A stretch of DNA of 22,085 nt from UMGS1002 sp045586785. GTDB taxonomy: Bacteria > Bacillota > Clostridia > Oscillospirales > CAG-272. The notes below the pieces were generated by a model. It had not been told where the DNA came from and ran no database searches. It was given only the letters and a program-made list of their open reading frames with translations. Below, piece by piece: positions 14,696 through 22,085 of the stretch (its first letter is position 1; each line of letters begins with the position of its first letter). The translations under genes were made by a program, and so were the position numbers. The stretch covers positions 1-22,085 of the forward strand of contig JAZNBA010000011.1 in the NCBI GenBank assembly GCA_045586785.1, written 5' to 3'.

Positions 14696-17600
14696 ATGAA
14701 AACATTATTCAAAAAAATAGTAATGGTAATATGCGTTGCAGCAATGATCGCGTTTATGACGTTATCAACAAGTGCCGCAGTGCCGGGCGACATGGATGGC
14801 AACGGCAAGGTGGATGCCAATGATGCTATCTATCTTTTGATGCATACCTTCTTTCCGGATGATTACCCAATTACGGGCAATGCCGACTTTGATGCGAACG
14901 GTATTGTCAACGCAAATGATGCGATTTACTTGCTGATGTATACATTTTTCCCGGACGATTACCCGCTGTGTGATCATATCGAAGTTATTGATCCGGCTGT
15001 AACTCCAACCTGTATTCAAACCGGTCTCACCGAGGGAAAGCATTGTAGCAAATGCGGTTCGGTCATAGTGGCGCAGGACATCGTTCCAATTGCAGAGCAC
15101 GACTATAAAGACGGTTTTTGCGTCTTCTGTGGCGAAAAGCAACCCACGCCTAATGAATATTTTATTTTTACCGAGCTTAATGACGGTACCTACAGTATAA
15201 AAGCTAAAGACGTCAATAATATGCCCGGAGAAGTTATTATTCCGTACAAATATAACGGCAAGGCGGTCACAAGCATTAGCAAATTTGCGTTCTTCCGTTG
15301 CACAAGTCTTGTGAGCGTAACCATACCTGATAGTGTGACGATTATTGACAACTCGGCGTTTCACGGTTGCACAAGCCTTATGAGTGTAATCATGTCTGAC
15401 AGTGTGACGAATATTGGCACCTCTGCGTTTCAAGTTTGCGCAAGCCTTACGAGTGTAACCATACCTGATAGTGTGACGAGTATTGGTTACTCTGCGTTTT
15501 ACGGTTGTAAAAGCTTGAGATCCGTATATATTTCCGATCTTGAAGCCTGGCTCAAAATAAGCTTGGAAGACACCACCGGTAATCCATTGTATAATGGAGC
15601 TGACCTATATTTAAATAATATTCTTGTTACCGAATTAACGATTCCCGATAGTGTGACGAGCATTGGCAACTCTGCGTTCTATGGTTGTTCAAGCATTACG
15701 AGTGTAATCATACCCCACGGTGTGACGAATATTGGTAGTGCTGTGTTCACTAATTGCAAAAATCTTACAAATGTAATTATCCCGGACGGCGTTAAGAGTA
15801 TAAAAAGTAATACCTTCTCCTCTTGTGGTAAACTTGTAAGCGTAACCATTCCCGATACTATAACGAGTATCGATGACTATGCGTTCTATGGTTGTCAAAG
15901 TCTTACGGGCTTATCCATGGGCAACAGCTTGACGCGCATTGGCAATTCAGCATTTGCTTATTGCAGAAGCCTTACAAATGTAAACATCCCCAACAGTGTG
16001 ACAAGAGTTGGTGAAGGTGCGTTCTACTATTGTGATCGCCTTACAAGTGTAACCATACCCGACAATGTGACAAGCATTGGTCGAGAGACGTTCTACTATT
16101 GCACAAGTCTTACGAGCATAACCATTCCCAATAGCGTGACAAAAATTGGCAATAGTGCATTCCTCAATTGTGCAAGCCTTGTGAGCGTTACTATTGGTAA
16201 CAACGTGAAAACAATTGACAGCAGCGCGTTCCAATACTGTAGAAGCCTTGTGAGCATAAACATTCCCAATAGTGTGACGAGCGTTGGTGACTACGCGTTC
16301 TCTGACTGCACAAGTCTTGACAGTGTAACCATCCCGGACAGCGTGACAAGTATTGGTAGCTATATGTTCAATAATTGCCAGAGCCTTATAAGCGTAGTCA
16401 TCCCTAAGAGCGTGACCGTCATCGGTGGACATGCGTTCGCTTATTGCAGAAGCCTTACGAGCGTAATTATACCCGATAGCGTAACAAGCATTGGTCATTC
16501 TGCGTTCTACGAGTGCTCCGGCCTTACAAGCGTAACAGTCGGAAACAATGTGACGAGCATTGAAAACTCTGCATTTGCTTGTTGCTTTAAGCTTGTTGAA
16601 GTAATAAATCACTCCGAGTTGAATATAATTAAAGATAGTGAATCTTGGGCAAACGGAAATATTGGTTCTTATGCAAAAGAGGTGCATACGGGCGAGAGTA
16701 AAATCGTTAATGTAAATGATTATTTGTTCTATACGTATGACAATGTTAATTATCTTCTCGGCTATGCAGGAAGAGACAGCGAATTAATACTTCCGGATAA
16801 TTATAACGGACAAAGCTATGAAATTTATAAGTATGCGTTTTACTATCGCGATCGCCTTACGAGAATAATTATTTCGGAAGGTGTGACGAGTATTGGTGAG
16901 TGGGCGTTCGAATGCTGCAGTAATCTTGCGAGCGTAATCATCGGCAATGGAGTGACGAGCATTGGCGACTGTGCGTTCAGTAGTTGCCCAAGTCTTACGA
17001 GCATAATCATACCTGACAGCGTAACGAGCATTGGCTGGTATGCATTCGATAATTGCGGAAGACTTACGTTTAATATATATGAGGGCGCAAGCTACTTGGG
17101 CAACGAACAAAACAAATATTTGTATTTGTATAAAATTAATAATTATAATATTACAAATATTACATCTTTTAATATTCACAATGAAACCAAGATTATCGGC
17201 GATAATGTGTTTCGTGATTGCATAAATCTTACCAATATAACCATTCCTGCCGGTGTAACGAGTATTGAAGATGCTGCGTTTTACGATTGTACAAGCCTGA
17301 GATCAGTATATATTTCCAACCTTGAAGATTGGCTCAAAATAAGCTTGGGAGATGCTTCCAGCAATCCATTGCACAATGGTGCCGACTTGTATTTTAATAA
17401 CACTCTGGTTACCGAAGTGGCGATTCCCGATGGCGTTACAAGCATTGGCAAATATGCGTTCTATGGTTACAAAAATCTTACCGGCATAACCATACCCAAC
17501 AGTGTGACGAGCATTGGCGACGCGGCGTTCACCGGCTGTATAGGACTGACAAGCATATCTATACCTGATAGTGTGAAGAGTATTGGCAATGATGCGCTTC

Positions 17601-19492
17601 GGAATTGCATAAGCCTTACAAGCATAACTATTGGCAACAGTGTGACAAATATTGGTGACTATGCATTTTACGGTTGTGAAAGCCTTACAAGCTTAACCAT
17701 TCCCGACAGCGTGACGAGCATTGGTACCAAGATGGTCTATGACTGTAAAAGTCTTACAAGCATGATCATCGGCGATGGTGTAACGTATATTGACCATTAT
17801 TATTTCAATAATTGCTCAAGCCTTTCAAGCATAATTATCGGCGACGGCGTGACGAGTATTGGACTCTACGCATTCGACAATTGCACAAACCTGGTGAGTG
17901 TGACCATCGGCAACAGCGTTACGAGTATTGGAGGCAATGCGTTCACCGATTGCCATAAGCTTGTTGAAATAATAAATCACTCCCCGATGAGAATATCCAG
18001 AGGCTCTGCGGACAACGGATGGGTAGGTTATTACGCGAAAACGGTGCATACCGGCGAGAGCAAGGTAAAGAATGTAAACGATTATCTTTTCTTTACGTAT
18101 GGTGGAGTTAATTATCTTTTGGGTTACGTAGGAAATGATACCGAATTGACGTTGCCGGATAATTATAACGGTCAAAGTTATGAAATCTACAATTATGCGT
18201 TCTACGGTTTTGCAAGTCTTACGAATGTAATTATTCCGGATGGCGTGACAAGCATTGGCGACTGTGCATTTGAAACTTGTAAAAATCTTGTGAGTATAAC
18301 CATACCCGACAGTGTCACGAGTATTGGCAATAATGCGTTCAAAGAATGTGGTAGCCTTGTTAGCGTAAATGTTGGCGACGGTGTAACTCGTATTGGGCAT
18401 AATGCGTTCAGAGATTGTGGTAATCTTATGAATGTAACCATTGGCAACAACGTGACGCATATTGGTAATGCTGCATTTTCCAACTGTACCAGACTTGTCT
18501 TTAATACATATAGTGGTGCAAAATACTTGGGTAACGATCAAAACAAGTATTTGTATTTATATGAAATTATTAGTAAAGACAGTACAGTTGCCAAGGTTAG
18601 CAATAAAACCAAAGTCATCGGTGGCGGTGCGTTCCGAGATTGCCCAAATCTTAAGAGCGTATCCATCCCGAGAGGCGTGGAGATCATTTGCGATGCTGCG
18701 TTCTTCAACTGCACGAGTCTTACGAATGTAATCATTCCCGATAGCGTAACGGAAATTGGCAGGTCTGCGTTTGCCGGTTGTACCGGCCTTGAAAGTGTAA
18801 TCATTGGTGACGGCGTGGTGAGTATAGGGGGTGACGCGTTCCGAGAATGTACAAGCCTTGCGAGCGCAACTATTGGCACAAGCGTGACAAGCATTGGTGA
18901 ATGGGCATTCGGATATTGTTCAAGCCTTACGAGCATAACCATTCCCGACAGCGTAAAAAGCATTAATTACAGTGTATTTTATGACTGCACAAACCTTGAA
19001 AGCGTAATCATTGGAAAAGGTGTGACAAGCATTAGCTATAATGTGTTCTACAACTGTACAAGCCTTGAAAGCGTAATCATTGGCAACAGCGTGACGAGAA
19101 TTGGCGAATCTGCGTTCGGAAATTGTACAAGTTTGAGATCCGTATATATTTCCGATCTTGAAGCTTGGCTCAAAACAAACTGGACAGGCATTGAAAGCAA
19201 TCCGCTGCACAACGGAGCTGACCTGTATCTGAACAATAATCTTGTCACCCAATTGGCGATCCCTAACGGAGTGAAAAACATATTAAAATATGCATTCTGT
19301 GGTTGTACAAGTATTAAGAGTGTAATTATTCCACACATAACGAGAACAATTGGTGAGTATGCGTTCTATAATTGTACAAATCTTCTGGACGTATATTACA
19401 CCGGCACTGAGGCACAGTGGAAAAAGGTCAGCATCAGAGCATCCAATGATCCGCTGAGAGCCGCCACCATCCACTACAACTACGAAAACTAA
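14696..19492 (+). CDS. Secreted dockerin/BspA-type leucine-rich-repeat protein
   Basis: The 1598-aa protein begins with a signal peptide (KK, hydrophobic core VICVAAMIAFM, cleavage near STSAA, about residue 28). Residues 31-90 form a type I dockerin with two calcium loops, DMDGNGKVDANDAIYLLM and DFDANGIVNANDAIYLLM, which would dock to a cohesin. Next is a double-CxxC module (about 92-150: HCSKCG, FCVFCG). The rest holds roughly 45 BspA-like repeats of 23 residues (SVTIPDSVTSIGxxAFxxC). They are broken by three modules at 273, 867 and 1479 (LRSVYIS-LE-WLK), two at 632 and 1088 (INHS ... VNDYLF), and two at 800 and 1277 (YLGNxQNKYLYLY). BspA-type proteins bind host or substrate surfaces. An N-terminal dockerin is unusual. 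No sortase motif or anchor is present, so cohesin binding is the likely retention. Confidence 0.93.
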   Translation: MKTLFKKIVMVICVAAMIAFMTLSTSAAVPGDMDGNGKVDANDAIYLLMHTFFPDDYPITGNADFDANGIVNANDAIYLLMYTFFPDDYPLCDHIEVIDPAVTPTCIQTGLTEGKHCSKCGSVIVAQDIVPIAEHDYKDGFCVFCGEKQPTPNEYFIFTELNDGTYSIKAKDVNNMPGEVIIPYKYNGKAVTSISKFAFFRCTSLVSVTIPDSVTIIDNSAFHGCTSLMSVIMSDSVTNIGTSAFQVCASLTSVTIPDSVTSIGYSAFYGCKSLRSVYISDLEAWLKISLEDTTGNPLYNGADLYLNNILVTELTIPDSVTSIGNSAFYGCSSITSVIIPHGVTNIGSAVFTNCKNLTNVIIPDGVKSIKSNTFSSCGKLVSVTIPDTITSIDDYAFYGCQSLTGLSMGNSLTRIGNSAFAYCRSLTNVNIPNSVTRVGEGAFYYCDRLTSVTIPDNVTSIGRETFYYCTSLTSITIPNSVTKIGNSAFLNCASLVSVTIGNNVKTIDSSAFQYCRSLVSINIPNSVTSVGDYAFSDCTSLDSVTIPDSVTSIGSYMFNNCQSLISVVIPKSVTVIGGHAFAYCRSLTSVIIPDSVTSIGHSAFYECSGLTSVTVGNNVTSIENSAFACCFKLVEVINHSELNIIKDSESWANGNIGSYAKEVHTGESKIVNVNDYLFYTYDNVNYLLGYAGRDSELILPDNYNGQSYEIYKYAFYYRDRLTRIIISEGVTSIGEWAFECCSNLASVIIGNGVTSIGDCAFSSCPSLTSIIIPDSVTSIGWYAFDNCGRLTFNIYEGASYLGNEQNKYLYLYKINNYNITNITSFNIHNETKIIGDNVFRDCINLTNITIPAGVTSIEDAAFYDCTSLRSVYISNLEDWLKISLGDASSNPLHNGADLYFNNTLVTEVAIPDGVTSIGKYAFYGYKNLTGITIPNSVTSIGDAAFTGCIGLTSISIPDSVKSIGNDALRNCISLTSITIGNSVTNIGDYAFYGCESLTSLTIPDSVTSIGTKMVYDCKSLTSMIIGDGVTYIDHYYFNNCSSLSSIIIGDGVTSIGLYAFDNCTNLVSVTIGNSVTSIGGNAFTDCHKLVEIINHSPMRISRGSADNGWVGYYAKTVHTGESKVKNVNDYLFFTYGGVNYLLGYVGNDTELTLPDNYNGQSYEIYNYAFYGFASLTNVIIPDGVTSIGDCAFETCKNLVSITIPDSVTSIGNNAFKECGSLVSVNVGDGVTRIGHNAFRDCGNLMNVTIGNNVTHIGNAAFSNCTRLVFNTYSGAKYLGNDQNKYLYLYEIISKDSTVAKVSNKTKVIGGGAFRDCPNLKSVSIPRGVEIICDAAFFNCTSLTNVIIPDSVTEIGRSAFAGCTGLESVIIGDGVVSIGGDAFRECTSLASATIGTSVTSIGEWAFGYCSSLTSITIPDSVKSINYSVFYDCTNLESVIIGKGVTSISYNVFYNCTSLESVIIGNSVTRIGESAFGNCTSLRSVYISDLEAWLKTNWTGIESNPLHNGADLYLNNNLVTQLAIPNGVKNILKYAFCGCTSIKSVIIPHITRTIGEYAFYNCTNLLDVYYTGTEAQWKKVSIRASNDPLRAATIHYNYEN

Positions 19493-19502
19493 CAAATAAA
19501 AC

Positions 19503-19538
19503 ACAAGCCTTGCACTCCGATTGGAGTGCAAGGCTTGT
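19503..19538. terminator. Bidirectional rho-independent terminator
   Basis: A perfect 16-bp stem (ACAAGCCTTGCACTCC and its complement) with a GATT loop lies between the convergent LRR gene (ends 19492) and glycosylase gene (ends 19558). T-rich stretches follow on both strands (TTTTAT rightward, TGTTTTATTTG leftward), so it can stop transcription from either side. Confidence 0.92.
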
Positions 19539-19557
19539 TTTATAACAATGTTTCCTT

Positions 19558-20070
19558 CTATTTAATTATATATCTCCACAGCCGTGCCTGATCCTCGGGC
19601 GTGGCATATCCGATTCCCACCCGCGGTGCGGCGGTATATTCGGGGCGTGTGCCGTCGTCCTCTATCCAAATTCCTGTGTCAAGCGTCAGCGGCAGGCGGT
19701 TGTATGCTCGCGTGATGCCTAAGTATTTGGTAGCGCGACCGGGGCCGGGTGCGTTCTCAACGCCGCGGATGAGCACCGCCTCGGGGTGATCCTCGGGACC
19801 TGTCACCACGTTGAACAGCTCGTGCATACCGTAGCAAAGATAAACGTAAGCAACGCCGCCGCCCATGTACAGCGTGTCCGTCCGCGGCGTGCGGCCGCGG
19901 GAGGCATGACAGGCGCTGTCCTGCTCGCCAAAATAACATTCGGTTTCGGTAATGCGTGCGCGTATAATACTGCCGTCCTCGCGCCTCACGCACAAAAGCT
20001 TGCCTATAAGACCGGGCGCAAGCTGTGTCGCCGGCGCGGAGAAATATTTTTCATCAAGAATTTTTGACAT
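19558..20070 (-). CDS. 3-methyladenine DNA glycosylase (AAG/MPG family)
   Basis: This 170-aa base-excision repair enzyme removes alkylated and deaminated purines. The family core is clear: ITETECYFG with the likely catalytic E44 and pocket Y46, H55 in SACHAS, RTPRTDTLYM, the substrate-site segment AYVYLCYGMHELFN, EAVLIRG and GPGRATKYLGI. At 170 residues it is somewhat shorter than the usual 190-210. One base separates the hydrolase stop from this ATG, so the two are probably translationally coupled. It is the last gene of a three-gene operon ending at the shared terminator. Linkage of a repair enzyme to a sugar kinase is probably only transcriptional convenience. Confidence 0.95.
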   Translation of the reverse strand: MSKILDEKYFSAPATQLAPGLIGKLLCVRREDGSIIRARITETECYFGEQDSACHASRGRTPRTDTLYMGGGVAYVYLCYGMHELFNVVTGPEDHPEAVLIRGVENAPGPGRATKYLGITRAYNRLPLTLDTGIWIEDDGTRPEYTAAPRVGIGYATPEDQARLWRYIIK

Positions 20071-20071
20071 A

Positions 20072-20821
20072 TTACGTTTTGCTTATAAAATCAAGAATTG
20101 AGGGCAGAACGGGAACGTTGCCGTTCTCGTCCGGCTTGACCATTCCGCCGTGGGAGACACCGCCCAGATTTTCAAACTGAATGTACGCTTGGTACCCAAA
20201 ATGACGCAACGTGGCAAGTAAAAGCAGATTCTGCTCGCGGCGGCACGCCATATCGTTGTCAGACGTGGCAATATACAGCGGTTCGCCCTCGCCCGAGCGA
20301 ATGTGAAACAGCGCCGCAGTGTCGTCAATAACGCAGGAGCGCGGATCAAAACCTTGGCTTTCAAGCACCGAAAAGTGCTTTGTGGGCTGACCGCTGATAA
20401 GCAACCATCCCGCGATTTTTGCTCGGTCAACGCCGCGCGCATCAAGATAGCGACGGTCAAAGCACAGCATCATGGATAGATACGCGCCCGCCGAGTGACC
20501 GCCTACGTAAATTTTGCTTATGCGGTCGGTGTGCTTGCCTATATCGCGCAGGATAGCGGCGACCGCGTCGGCGGCATCGCAGATAAAATCGGGATAGCAA
20601 ACCTCGGGGAAAAGTCTGTAGTCAACTACAGCCACGGCAATGCCGCTTTGAGCGGCACAGGGCGCGAAGCGGTTGTTGTCCTTTTTGCCCTTTTTCAGAC
20701 TTCCGCCGTAAAAGTAAATTATAAGAGGACATTTGCCGTCGCTGTCGGGCAGATGCAGGTCATAGCAATTGCGCTCATCCCGCGTGGTCGTGTAGGCAAT
20801 GTCACGAATTATACTGCTCAC
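20072..20821 (-). CDS. Alpha/beta hydrolase (esterase/lipase-like, HSL/BD-FAE type)
   Basis: This 249-aa cytoplasmic hydrolase carries the nucleophile motif GGHSAGA (S110), an oxyanion segment FYGGS (37-41, in place of HGGG), the acid probably D188 or D190 in TSDNDMA, and the base H224 in VSHGG. It resembles small carboxylesterases; the substrate cannot be read from sequence. The start is GTG at 20821, overlapping the stop of the kinase gene by four bases (GTGA), a typical coupling arrangement, and no better start with a ribosome site was seen. No signal peptide is present. It might deacylate a sugar derivative handled by the upstream kinase, but this is speculative. Confidence 0.88.
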   Translation of the reverse strand: MSSIIRDIAYTTTRDERNCYDLHLPDSDGKCPLIIYFYGGSLKKGKKDNNRFAPCAAQSGIAVAVVDYRLFPEVCYPDFICDAADAVAAILRDIGKHTDRISKIYVGGHSAGAYLSMMLCFDRRYLDARGVDRAKIAGWLLISGQPTKHFSVLESQGFDPRSCVIDDTAALFHIRSGEGEPLYIATSDNDMACRREQNLLLLATLRHFGYQAYIQFENLGGVSHGGMVKPDENGNVPVLPSILDFISKT

Positions 20822-21753
20822 AGCTTTATATTGCGTTGCTTGATGAACTCGGCAACCTCGGCTTCGGTAGGCAGAGAGGTGTAAGCACCCGAACGGCTGA
20901 CAGCAAGGCTTCCGACAGCGTTTCCGTACTTACCTGCGCGCTCAATATCGCCCGAACGCAGATATTCCAGCGTGAATGCCGCGGTAAAGGCGTCGCCTGC
21001 GGCGGTGGTGTCAACCACCTTGATGTCGTAGGTGGGCAGGCAGTGATAGTACAGACCGTCGTATATGTATACGCCGCGTCCGCCCAGCTTGATCACGTAA
21101 TAATGCGCGTTGACTATCTTTGAAAGCGCGACAGCCGCACGCAGACAGTTGTCGGGCGAGTTTGGCGAGATACCCGTGAATATTTCGGTTTCGGTTTCGT
21201 TGGGTGAGAATACCTCAAGAGGAGGCAGACGATCCAGGGGGAAGTTTTTGTTGGCAGGGCCTGCATCAATGAATATCGGAATGCCTGCCTTGTGCGCGCA
21301 GTTTGCGGCATAAATAATGGCTTCGGGATCTATTTCAAGCTGCATGAACAGCGCATCGGGATAGCAGGTCATGGCGTTGTCGATGTCGTCGGGAGTGATG
21401 GCAAGGTTGGCGCCGGGATAAACGACAATGCGGTTTACGCCGTTGTCCTCTACCATGATAGCGGCAAGACCGGTAGCGTTTTGGTCGTCCTTGGCGATGA
21501 AACGCGTATCGATTCCTTCCTTTTTATATAAGTTGTTCAACAGGACGCCGTTGGCGTCGTTGCCCAGACGCGTGCAGAATACACAGTCACCGCCGAGACG
21601 GCGAATGGCTACAGCGGAGTTTGCACCCTTTCCACCCGGAACATAGCGGTAAGTGCCGTTATCGATGACGGTTTGTCCGGCAGAAGGAATGGTGTGCATA
21701 TTCATCACAAAATCCATATTGGCGGAGCTGACAACAAGTATACGTTTTTCCAT
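20818..21753 (-). CDS. PfkB-family sugar kinase (ribokinase-like)
   Basis: This 311-aa kinase is close to ribokinase in length and layout. The N-terminal signature PGGKGANSAVA (39-49) binds the sugar, and the C-terminal signature DTTAAGDAFTAAF (248-260) contains the catalytic D254 and the anion hole; the usual GAGD is AAGD here. An N-terminal ANMDFVMNM strand binds substrate. It phosphorylates ribose or a related sugar using ATP, but the exact sugar is not decided by sequence alone. ATG 21753 is preceded by GAGG nine bases upstream. It is the first gene of the operon, with its own promoter at 21790-21818. No transporter or nucleosidase gene is linked within the window. Confidence 0.93.
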   Translation of the reverse strand: MEKRILVVSSANMDFVMNMHTIPSAGQTVIDNGTYRYVPGGKGANSAVAIRRLGGDCVFCTRLGNDANGVLLNNLYKKEGIDTRFIAKDDQNATGLAAIMVEDNGVNRIVVYPGANLAITPDDIDNAMTCYPDALFMQLEIDPEAIIYAANCAHKAGIPIFIDAGPANKNFPLDRLPPLEVFSPNETETEIFTGISPNSPDNCLRAAVALSKIVNAHYYVIKLGGRGVYIYDGLYYHCLPTYDIKVVDTTAAGDAFTAAFTLEYLRSGDIERAGKYGNAVGSLAVSRSGAYTSLPTEAEVAEFIKQRNIKL

Positions 21754-21780
21754 AATTGAATACCTCGTGAAAAATCTTCA

Positions 21781-21818
21781 TTATAATATATTATAACGCA
21801 CAAATGTTCACAAATCAA
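21781..21818 (-). promoter_or_regulatory. Promoter of the kinase operon with overlapping palindrome
   Basis: On the minus strand the -35 TTGATT (complement 21813-21818), a 17-base spacer and the -10 TATAAT (complement 21790-21795) lie about 37 bases before the kinase ATG. A perfect 16-base palindrome, TTATAATA/TATTATAA (21781-21796), covers the -10 and could be an operator, though its pure A/T content makes a chance palindrome possible. Confidence 0.7.
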
Positions 21819-21866
21819 TATGTGAAAAAAAGTTTTTAAAAAATTAAAATATTTTTTAAAAAGCAC

Positions 21867-21895
21867 TTGACAAAATGAAAAGAAAGTGGTAATAT
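21867..21895 (+). promoter_or_regulatory. Rightward promoter P1, probably of an rRNA operon
   Basis: A perfect -35 TTGACA (21867-21872), a 17-base spacer and -10 TAATAT (21890-21895) are preceded by long A and T runs (21823-21863) that look like an UP element. It is the first of two tandem promoters. In this region no gene lies between 21754 and the window end. Confidence 0.7.
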
Positions 21896-21960
21896 TACAA
21901 GGTCGCCGCAAACGCGGAGATTTAAGATAGTCTTAACGCTTGTCAGAGGTTGAGGACTTG

Positions 21961-22029
21961 AAAAAAGTTCAAAAAAACTCAAAAAAGTTTAAAAAACCCC
22001 TTGACAAGAGTGAAGACAAGTGGTATAAT
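21961..22029 (+). promoter_or_regulatory. Rightward promoter P2 with phased A-tracts
   Basis: The consensus -35 TTGACA (22001-22006), a 17-base spacer and the consensus -10 TATAAT (22024-22029) form a very strong promoter. Immediately upstream, runs of six or more A start at 21961, 21971, 21981 and 21991, exactly one helical turn apart. This should bend the DNA and act as an UP element. Such A-tract plus TTGACA/TATAAT twins are typical of clostridial rRNA operons. The target gene lies outside the window. Confidence 0.75.
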
Positions 22030-22085
22030 GTACAGGCTGTCCGCGAGAAGGACGGCACCGAGGACATAAAGTCCGCGGGAAGTTT
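22030..22085 (+). other. Transcribed leader downstream of P2
   Basis: The leader has two small hairpins, GTCC/GGAC around GCGAGAA and GGAC/GTCC around ATAAA, and shows no start codon with a ribosome site. This fits a structured rRNA leader, but the rRNA itself is not in the window, so the identity is inferred. Confidence 0.45.

Noticed and set aside
15947..18541. Long minus-strand frames opposite the LRR gene (e.g. 15947-16687, 17825-18541)
   Set aside because: They arise from the regular 69-base repeat on the other strand and show the same repeated pattern in antisense. No starts with ribosome sites were seen.
15200..19400. Regularly spaced repeats that could be mistaken for a CRISPR array
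   Set aside because: The units are in-frame coding LRRs that vary continuously, with no constant repeat and unique spacers. No cas genes are present.

Overview
The window looks like a chromosomal segment of a Gram-positive gut or rumen Clostridia bacterium, probably near Ruminococcaceae/Oscillospiraceae. The grounds are strong AGGAGG-type ribosome sites, a secreted dockerin plus BspA-type leucine-rich-repeat protein with a double-CxxC module, a YD-repeat (Rhs) protein with a carbohydrate-binding-like insert, and twin sigma-A promoters of the kind found before clostridial rRNA operons. The lineage is inferred from gene content only.

Layout. (1) 1-3081, minus strand, AT-rich: an array of Rhs toxin and immunity pieces. 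It holds an edge-truncated immunity-like gene, a short TPR-like gene, a displaced ('orphan') Rhs C-terminal toxin module with its own immunity gene, a gene remnant beside a long inverted repeat, and the immunity gene of the full-length Rhs. (2) 3082-7599, minus: a 1505-aa Rhs/YD-repeat protein with a C-terminal toxin domain and no signal peptide. (3) 7656-14497, minus, GC-rich: a compact short-tailed-phage morphogenesis module, in transcription order small terminase, large terminase, beta-propeller nozzle-like protein, portal, scaffold, major capsid protein and a connector-like protein. (4) 14498-14695: a divergent intergenic region with four GTGNCA repeats phased at exactly 10 bp and a good promoter for the rightward gene. 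(5) 14696-19492, plus: a 1598-aa secreted dockerin/LRR protein. (6) 19503-19538: a 16-bp-stem bidirectional terminator. (7) 19558-21753, minus: a three-gene operon of PfkB sugar kinase, alpha/beta hydrolase and 3-methyladenine DNA glycosylase. (8) 21754-22085: the kinase promoter and, on the plus strand, two tandem promoters, the second preceded by four exactly phased A-tracts.

How the genes may work together. The head genes follow the P22 order (terS, terL, portal, scaffold, coat, adaptor), with the nozzle gene moved forward and the Rhs gene in the place where tail spike and ejection genes would be. On the right the module abuts host-type genes. No integrase, repressor, replication, lysis, tape-measure or fibre gene is visible between 3082 and 14497. 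The Rhs protein lacks a secretion signal. I therefore propose, as inference only, that a short-tailed phage-like particle is dedicated to carrying or delivering an Rhs toxin, with the left-hand array supplying alternative toxin tips and immunity genes. The dull alternative is a decayed podovirus-like prophage that happens to lie beside an Rhs locus. The left side runs off the window, so missing phage genes could lie there.
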